This document shows positions 58,039 through 64,000 of a DNA stretch of 64,000 bases, in pieces. Made by a program: the position numbers and the translations under genes. Location: the NCBI RefSeq assembly GCF_002288925.2, contig NW_022098066.1, positions 83,205,783-83,269,782 on the forward strand. The letters are read 5' to 3'. A model generated the notes under the pieces. It made no database searches, was not told where the DNA came from, and saw nothing but the letters and a program-made list of their open reading frames with translations. Every line of letters starts with the position of its first letter. Position 1 is the stretch's first letter. This DNA is from Delphinapterus leucas (Eukaryota; Chordata; Mammalia; Artiodactyla; Monodontidae).

Positions 58039-60600
58039 CTAAGATCTCTCTTCAGGACTGCTTACTGCTGTCCCTCTAAGGTGTCTTGAATTAGGAGGGT
58101 TTGCCTAAGTCAATATTGTAAATTGTCCCTTTGTTTGGTGCCCTGAGACAATGAGCTCATTATGGATTTGGGATGGGTGAGAAGTATGTCCATTCTTGTA
58201 AAGTAGAAGAAAGGCAAATGGAAAAGCAGAGATGAGAAAGGAGAAAAAACAGGGGCCCTCCAGCCCAGAAAAATTGACCTACCATGGTGAAACTGGATGG
58301 GTTTTGGCCTTAAAAGAAAAAAGTACATATGGTATATGACAGGCTAGAGGCAAACTGATTTGTAAAGGCCACTACTATTAATTGCAAAAAATTGATAGGC
58401 CAAGGTCTGACATACTGAAAAAGATTTGTTCTAAATAGTACCCTTAAGTGCTACCATTAAGCAGATGGTTTCCATGCTCGGCAAATGCACAGCCAGTGAT
58501 TCCCTAAACGTTCATCGAAACTAACTAATGAAGCAACAAAAAGACAAATGAAAAAACTGTAGATGAATTTTTTGATTCATAGTTTCAGATGAACATGCTG
58601 GACTTCCCCAAAATGTTTTAATTAAATCACTTCCAGCTCTTTTAAAGGACAAAGGAGAATGAATGCAGAGCAAAGCTAATTAATTATTCAGAAAAACATG
58701 ATAAAAACTATATCATCATAAAACGTTGAAAGAATCCCCAAAATGATCAGTGTGGTGGTCAAACCTATACTCAGTCAAGCTCTCTATAAACGAGTAAGAA
58801 CTTAACTCTTTTTACCACTTCCCTGTATCCACAGATCCTGTCTAAATTTATTTTTGACATGCTCATCTTTCTAGTTTCTTCAGTCTTCTTTCCTTGATGC
58901 TAAGAAATTTGCTGAATCTGGAGGTTCATCAGTGTAAGGAAAACACCACCCTTTCCCCCATTTATTTCCTGCTCCATTTACAGTGACTATGATTTTCTTA
59001 AAATCCATCTAATTATTAGTCTCTTACCCACAGTTATTCCAAATCGGATATAGATTACATAAGATTTTGATAAGGGGGATGCAGTGACTTTCCTATTCTG
59101 ATATAAACTGCTGAAACCATTGAAGGTCTGGCTCTGAAATAGATGAGAGATAGATCAGGACAAATGAGACTGGGGCACAAAGAAGTAGAAGTTAATGTTT
59201 TTAAACTATAAAGATAGTGTCATAATTTTGGTTGAAGTTATTATATTCTGTGCTTTTCTGCTCTAGTTTATGGATTTCTAGCAGGCCTCTGAGATGAGAA
59301 TAAATAAAAACCAAAAATAAATAAGGCAGATCTTCAAAAATAGTTATTGAGCCCTTCATGACAAATAAGGTAGGGGGGAGACAGAGATGAGGGAACTATT
59401 TGTTCTTCATATGATCTTCATCTAAGACCTCTGCAGTCAAATTTTTGCATAGCCTGGCTATAATCCCCTAACACCCTGCCTCAGGAAGCCTAAATGATAA
59501 TCAGTGACAATTAAAAGTTTCACTGGGCACTATTAAAACTTTCAAAGTCAATGAATTGGAGGAGCAGTGGCAAATGAGTGGCAATGGGGATTGTTAAATA
59601 GTCACTGTTTGCAAGATATATCAGTGGTAGGAGTGTGCAAATTAAAAGATTTCTCCTGTGACACCAAGTCACTGGGAAACTCATTTAATCACATCCCTAA
59701 ATAATTAGAAGCTCCATGCCTTCATTAAGAACCAAAAATAAGTGCTTGCACCATGTGCAGGTAAATGACAGCAGGGACGTACAAAAATTGTTTTCTAGTT
59801 CAGACTCAGAAAAATATGTCAGTTTTATTGGTTGAAGAAAAAAATTCCCTATAATAATTTGGTGATTATGCTCTCATTAGGAGCCATGAGAGAGCTCAAG
59901 AAGCCCAGAGCTCACATAAAGTATCCTATTATTTCCATCTCCTCCTCAATAACAGTTTTATGGTAAAACTAACATAATGAGACTTACTACTCTTTAGTCC
60001 TTATCTGGGGATTGCCCGTGACATTAAACACATTAAGGTTAAGATGAGCCTCATACAAAAAATATCAGGTGGGCAGAGATCTACACAGCTTGCATTGGAT
60101 AGATTTTTTCAAAGAAATTATGCCTAAATTTCTTTGGAGGTTGGTTTGCAAAGAAGGAGTGAAGAAGGAATTAGGAAAATATGTCATCTTTTAGCCAATG
60201 TTTAATGGGAAGTAATATGTTCACTCAGTCACTGGTGATGGTCTCTTGTACCAAGGTGTCATCTCTGCTGGGATGAGCCTCTGATAGAGATGCTAAGTTC
60301 CTTACAAACTTGATAAGAGTTTCAGTTTGAGTTAGAAGCAGAAGAGATGACTCATTCCTTTGACAAATATACTACCAGGCATAAAGCTCTGGGATAATTA
60401 CTGAGGGGATACAGTGTTGAATCACTTGCAAATCTTGACTTCAAGAGCATTGATAGCGAAGATAAAGCAAGTTCCTCAACATTGATAACTCAAGATATAG
60501 AGAGAAAGGTACTTATAGGTGCTTAAAATATTTCCAGAAGACTATAGAAGTTGTTAAAGTTGTCTGGGAAAGGTAGTTGGGGTCCAGGAGAGAGGGAGTG
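58039..60600. other. Repeat-poor intergenic DNA, no gene seen
   Basis: No exon or clear mobile element. Contains TAAT-rich blocks near 58600-58720 ('gttttaattaaatcac', 'gctaattaattattcag') and at 59450-59800. Confidence 0.5.
59450..59800. promoter_or_regulatory. Candidate conserved enhancer
   Basis: A repeat-free block with clustered 'tgataatcagtgacaattaaaag', 'cactattaaaac', 'gtgcaaattaaaag', 'actcatttaatcacatccctaaataattag', 'caccatgtgcaggtaaatgacag'. TAAT-type cores, a CACATG/CATGTG E-box and TGAC sites are close together. Inferred by composition only. Confidence 0.3.
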
Positions 60601-60604
60601 TATC

Positions 60605-63490
60605 ATCTAATAATAGCAGATGAACATTCTTCGTGAAAACATTCACCAAGATAGACCACATTCTGGGCCATAAAACACCTTACAATTTTAAAAATATTTA
60701 AATGTCTGCTTTAAGACCACAATGGAATTAACTAGAAATCTATAACTGGAAAATCAGACAATATGTGGAAATTAAACAAAATACCTTTAAATAACACATG
60801 GGTCCAATAAGAAATCTCAAGAGAAATTTTAAAATACTTTGAATTATATGAAAATGAAAACCAACTTATTAAAATTTGTGGATTGCAGTGAAAATAGTGC
60901 TTTGAGGGAAATTTACAGCATTGAGTGCATATATTATAAAAGAATAAAAATCTAAAATCAATAATCCAAGTTTACACCTTACAAAGCTTGAAAAAGAAGA
61001 GAAAATTAAATCCAAAGTGAGAAGAAAAGAAGTAATATGAATTAGAGCAGAAATCAATGAAATTGAAAGCAGGAAATCAATAAACAAAATCAACAAAACC
61101 AAAAGCTGGTTTTTTGAAAAGATCAGTAAAATAAATAAGCCTCTAGCCAAGATAACTAAGAAAAAGAAAGGGGGGACATAAATTACTAATATCAGAAGTG
61201 AAAGAGGGCAGATCACTATAGAGTTTATGGACATTATAAGGACAATAAAGGAATACTCTGAGCAATTCTTTGCCCACATATTTGATAACCTTGATGAAAC
61301 AGATCAATTCCTTGAAAGACAGAAGCTGTCAAAACTCACACAGGAAGGAATAAACAATCTGAATAAATCTATATTGATTAAAAATTTTAATCAATAATTA
61401 ATAATTTTCCAAAACAGACAACAGGCCCAGATGGGTTCACTGGTGGTTTCTACCAAACATTTAATGAAAAAATTATACAAATTCTTAACAATCTCTTTCA
61501 GAGGATAGAAGCAAAGGGTTTTCTTCCTAGCTCATTCTATGAGGCCAACATTACCCTAATACCAAAACCAAAGACATTATAAGAAAGGAAAACCTCAGAC
61601 CAATATCTCTCATGAACATAGTGAACATAGATGCAAGAATCCTCAATAAAATATTAGCAAATCAAATCCAACAATGTATAAAAAGAATTGCACAGCATGA
61701 CCAAATGGGATTTGTCCAAGGTATGCAAGACTGAATCAACATTTGAAAATCAATTTACTTAATCCATCACATCAACAGACTAAAAAAGAAAAATTACATG
61801 ATCATATCAATGGATGCAGAAAAAGCATTTGACAAAATTCAACACCCATTCATGATTTAACAAAACACTCTCAGTAAACTAGAAACAGAGGAGAACTTCC
61901 CTCACTTGTTAGAGAACATATACAAACAACAACAACAAAACAAAACAAAAAACAGAAAAACTACAGCAAACATCATACTTAATGGTGAGAAACTTGAAAC
62001 TTTTCCACTAAGATCAAGAACAAGGCAAGTGTGTCCTTTCTCATCACACCTTTTCATCATCATACTGGAAGTACTAGCTAATGTAACAAGACAATAAAAA
62101 GAAATAAAATGTACACAGATGGGAAGAAAGGACTAAAATGGTCTTTGCAGATGACATGATCATCCATACAGGCATACCTCATTTTATTGTACTTCGCAGA
62201 TATTGCATTTTTTACAAATGGAAGTTTTGTGGCAACCCTGCACTGAGCAAGCCTGTAGGTGCCGTTTTTCCAACAGCACTTGCTCACTTTGTGTGTCTGT
62301 AACATTTTGATAATTCTTGCATTATTTCAAAGATTTTTACTATTATTATACTTGCTATGGTGATCTGTGGTTGGTGATCTTTGACGTTATTAATATGTAT
62401 TTCTGCAAGCTCAGATGATGTTTAGTGTTTTTTAGCAATAAAAATTAAAAAATTAAGGTATGTACATTGGGTTTTTTAGACATAATGCTATTGCACACTT
62501 AATAGAGTACCTTATAGTATAAACATAATTTATATGCACTGGGAAACCAAAAAATTTGTGTACCTCACTGTATTGAGATATTCTCTTTATTGGGCTTGTC
62601 TGGAACTGAACCTGCAATATGTCTGAGGTATGCCTGTATTGAAAATTCAAAAGAATTGACAAAAAACTCCTGGAACTAATAAGTGATTATAACAAGGTTG
62701 CAGGATCCAAATATCAAATGCTTTCCAATATACCAGCAATTAACAAGTGTAATTTGAAATTTAAAACACAATATCATTTACATTAGCAACCCCCAAAATG
62801 AAATACTTAGGTATAAATCTAACAGGATACGTACAAGATCTGTATAAGGAAAACTACAAAACTCTGATAAACAAAATCAAATTTCTAAATAAATGGAGAG
62901 ATATTCCATGTTCACTAATAGGAAGACTCAGTACTGTCAGTAGGTTAGCTCTTCCCAACTTGACCTATAAATTCAATCCAATCCCAACTCATGTCATTTT
63001 TTGGATAGTGACAAACTAATTCTAAAGATTATATGGAGAGGCAAAAGATCCAGAATAGCCAACACAATATTGAAAGAGAAAAACAAAGTTGGAAGACTGA
63101 CATTACCTGACTTCATGACTCACTATTAAGCTACAGTAATTAAGACAATGTGGTATTGGTGAATGAATAGACAAATAGATCAATGGAACAGAATAGAGAG
63201 CCCATAAAATACATCCATAAATATAGTCAATTGATCTTCAATAAAGGAGCAAAGGCAATGCAATGAAGAAAAGACAGTCTCTTTAACAAATGGTGCTGGA
63301 ACTGGACAGCTACATGTAAACCATTTTCTCATACCATATACAAAAATAAACTCAAAAGGGATTAAACACCTAAATGTAAGACCTGAAGCCATAAAACTTC
63401 TAGAAGAGAACATAAGCAAAACCCTCTTTAACATAAAATGTAGCAATATTTTTTTGGATCTGCCTCCTAAGGCAAAAGAAATAAAAACAA
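60605..63490 (+). mobile_element. Old L1 ORF2 relic, split by a Tigger element
   Basis: From the endonuclease part ('accacattctgggccataaaacaccttac') through RT ('caggcccagatgggttcactggtgg', 'tttgcagatgacatgatc') to the ORF2 end at 63490 ('aaggcaaaagaaataaaaac'). The 3' UTR is missing. The frame 62798-63019 still reads MKYLGINLT..., but the whole is broken by stops. Confidence 0.85.
62169..62636 (+). mobile_element. Tigger1-type nonautonomous element
   Basis: Inverted ends CAGGCATACCTC and GAGGTATGCCTG with TA on both sides (62167-62168, 62637-62638). Internal 'tcgcagatattgcattttttacaaatgg' and 'ggcaaccctgcactgagcaagcctg' are typical of Tigger1. At 468 bp it has lost the transposase. It interrupts the FADDM region of the L1. 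Confidence 0.93.
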
Positions 63491-63495
63491 AAATG

Positions 63496-63662
63496 GCTTG
63501 TTGCCACTGACCAGCATCATGAGAGAATATTGTAACATATATTGCTAGCCTGGGAAAAGTTCAAAATTCAAAGTATGGTTTCTACTGAATTCATATCACA
63601 TTCACACCATCACAAAGTCAAAAAAATTGTAAGTCAAAGCATTGTAAGTTGGGAACCATCTG
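63496..63662. repeat. DNA-transposon fragment, Tigger-like
   Basis: 'aaattcaaagtatggtttctactgaattcatatcacattcacaccatcacaaagtcaaaaaaattgtaagtc' ending GGGAACCATCTG. This is one end of a common mammalian MITE whose terminus is CAGATGGTCCCCGACTTAC. The other end is missing. Confidence 0.6.
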
Positions 63663-63663
63663 T

Positions 63664-64000
63664 ATTTTGTTGAGAATTTTTGCATCTATATTCATCAGGG
63701 ATACTAGTCTGTAGTTTTCTTTTCTTGTAGTGTCCTTATTGGGCTTTGGTATCAGGATAATGCTGGTCTCAAAGAATGAGCTTGGGAGTGTCTTCTCCTC
63801 CACAATTTTTCAGAACAGTTTGAGAAGGATTGGTGTTAATTCTTCTTTAAATGTTTCGTATATAGAATTCACCAGTAAAACCATCTGGTCCTGTGCATTT
63901 CTTTGGGAGATTTTGCATTACTGATTCAATCTCCTTACTCATTATTTGTTTGTTCATACTCTCTATTTCTTCATGATTCAATCTCAGTAAGTTATATGTT
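63664..64000 (-). mobile_element. L1 ORF2 fragment, antisense, runs off the window
   Basis: Antisense RT region: the minus frame reads ..[27 protein letters not shown].. at 63803-63660, and 'ccagtaaaaccatctggtcctg' is the complement of the CAGGACCAGATGG motif. Continues beyond 64000. Confidence 0.85.

Noticed and set aside
57219..58400. Retroviral coding region next to the LTR
   Set aside because: No gag, pol or env-like frame on either strand within reach; treated as a solo LTR or fragment.

Overview
This is nuclear DNA of a mammal, most likely a whale or dolphin. The best evidence is about twenty tRNA-Glu-derived SINEs of the CHR type (core 'CTTCCCTGGTGGCGCAGTGGTTAAG' split by mutations in each copy). 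They occur in a long form of about 290-360 bp and a short form of about 210 bp ending in 'GAGGCC..CACAACAGTGAGAGGCC', the pattern I associate with cetaceans, probably toothed whales. The rest is ordinary mammalian background: L1, L2, MIR, MER5A-like and Tigger-like elements, an MLT1-like LTR and one ERV-type LTR. I see no bacterial features, CRISPR array or operon.

The only protein-coding gene I can support is the 3' part of CHD1L (ALC1, a PAR-activated chromatin remodeller), on the + strand at 122-10871. Six exons with consistent splice phases encode the last 225 residues, covering the acidic linker and the complete macro domain, then a short 3' UTR with AATAAA at 11122. The window opens on what looks like the splice donor of the preceding exon. 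The introns hold MIR, L2, SINEs and one large L1 with its 3' end missing.

From about 11.2 to 64 kb I find no gene. The L1-dense stretches are 14.8-32.9 kb, 46.2-48.9 kb, 50.9-55.3 kb and 60.6-64 kb, with insertions nested inside insertions. Relatively repeat-poor intergenic DNA lies at 33-38 kb, 48.9-50.5 kb, 55.3-56.5 kb and 58.1-60.6 kb. Some of it, notably 34.2-34.55 kb and 59.45-59.8 kb, has the look of conserved homeodomain-type enhancers. In mammals CHD1L is normally followed by a long intergenic stretch before BCL9, which fits.

The most informative observations are historical: an L1 carrying a 3' transduction inside a 14-bp target duplication (46.5-47.6 kb); a twin-primed L1 with a hairpin at its inversion junction (19.5 kb); a young L1 5' UTR with no body and a doubled first block (27.0-28.7 kb); a tRNA-Glu(UUC)-like cloverleaf next to an ERV LTR (58.0 kb); and an assembly gap whose size can be predicted from a sister L1 copy. 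I found no convincing new biological system here.
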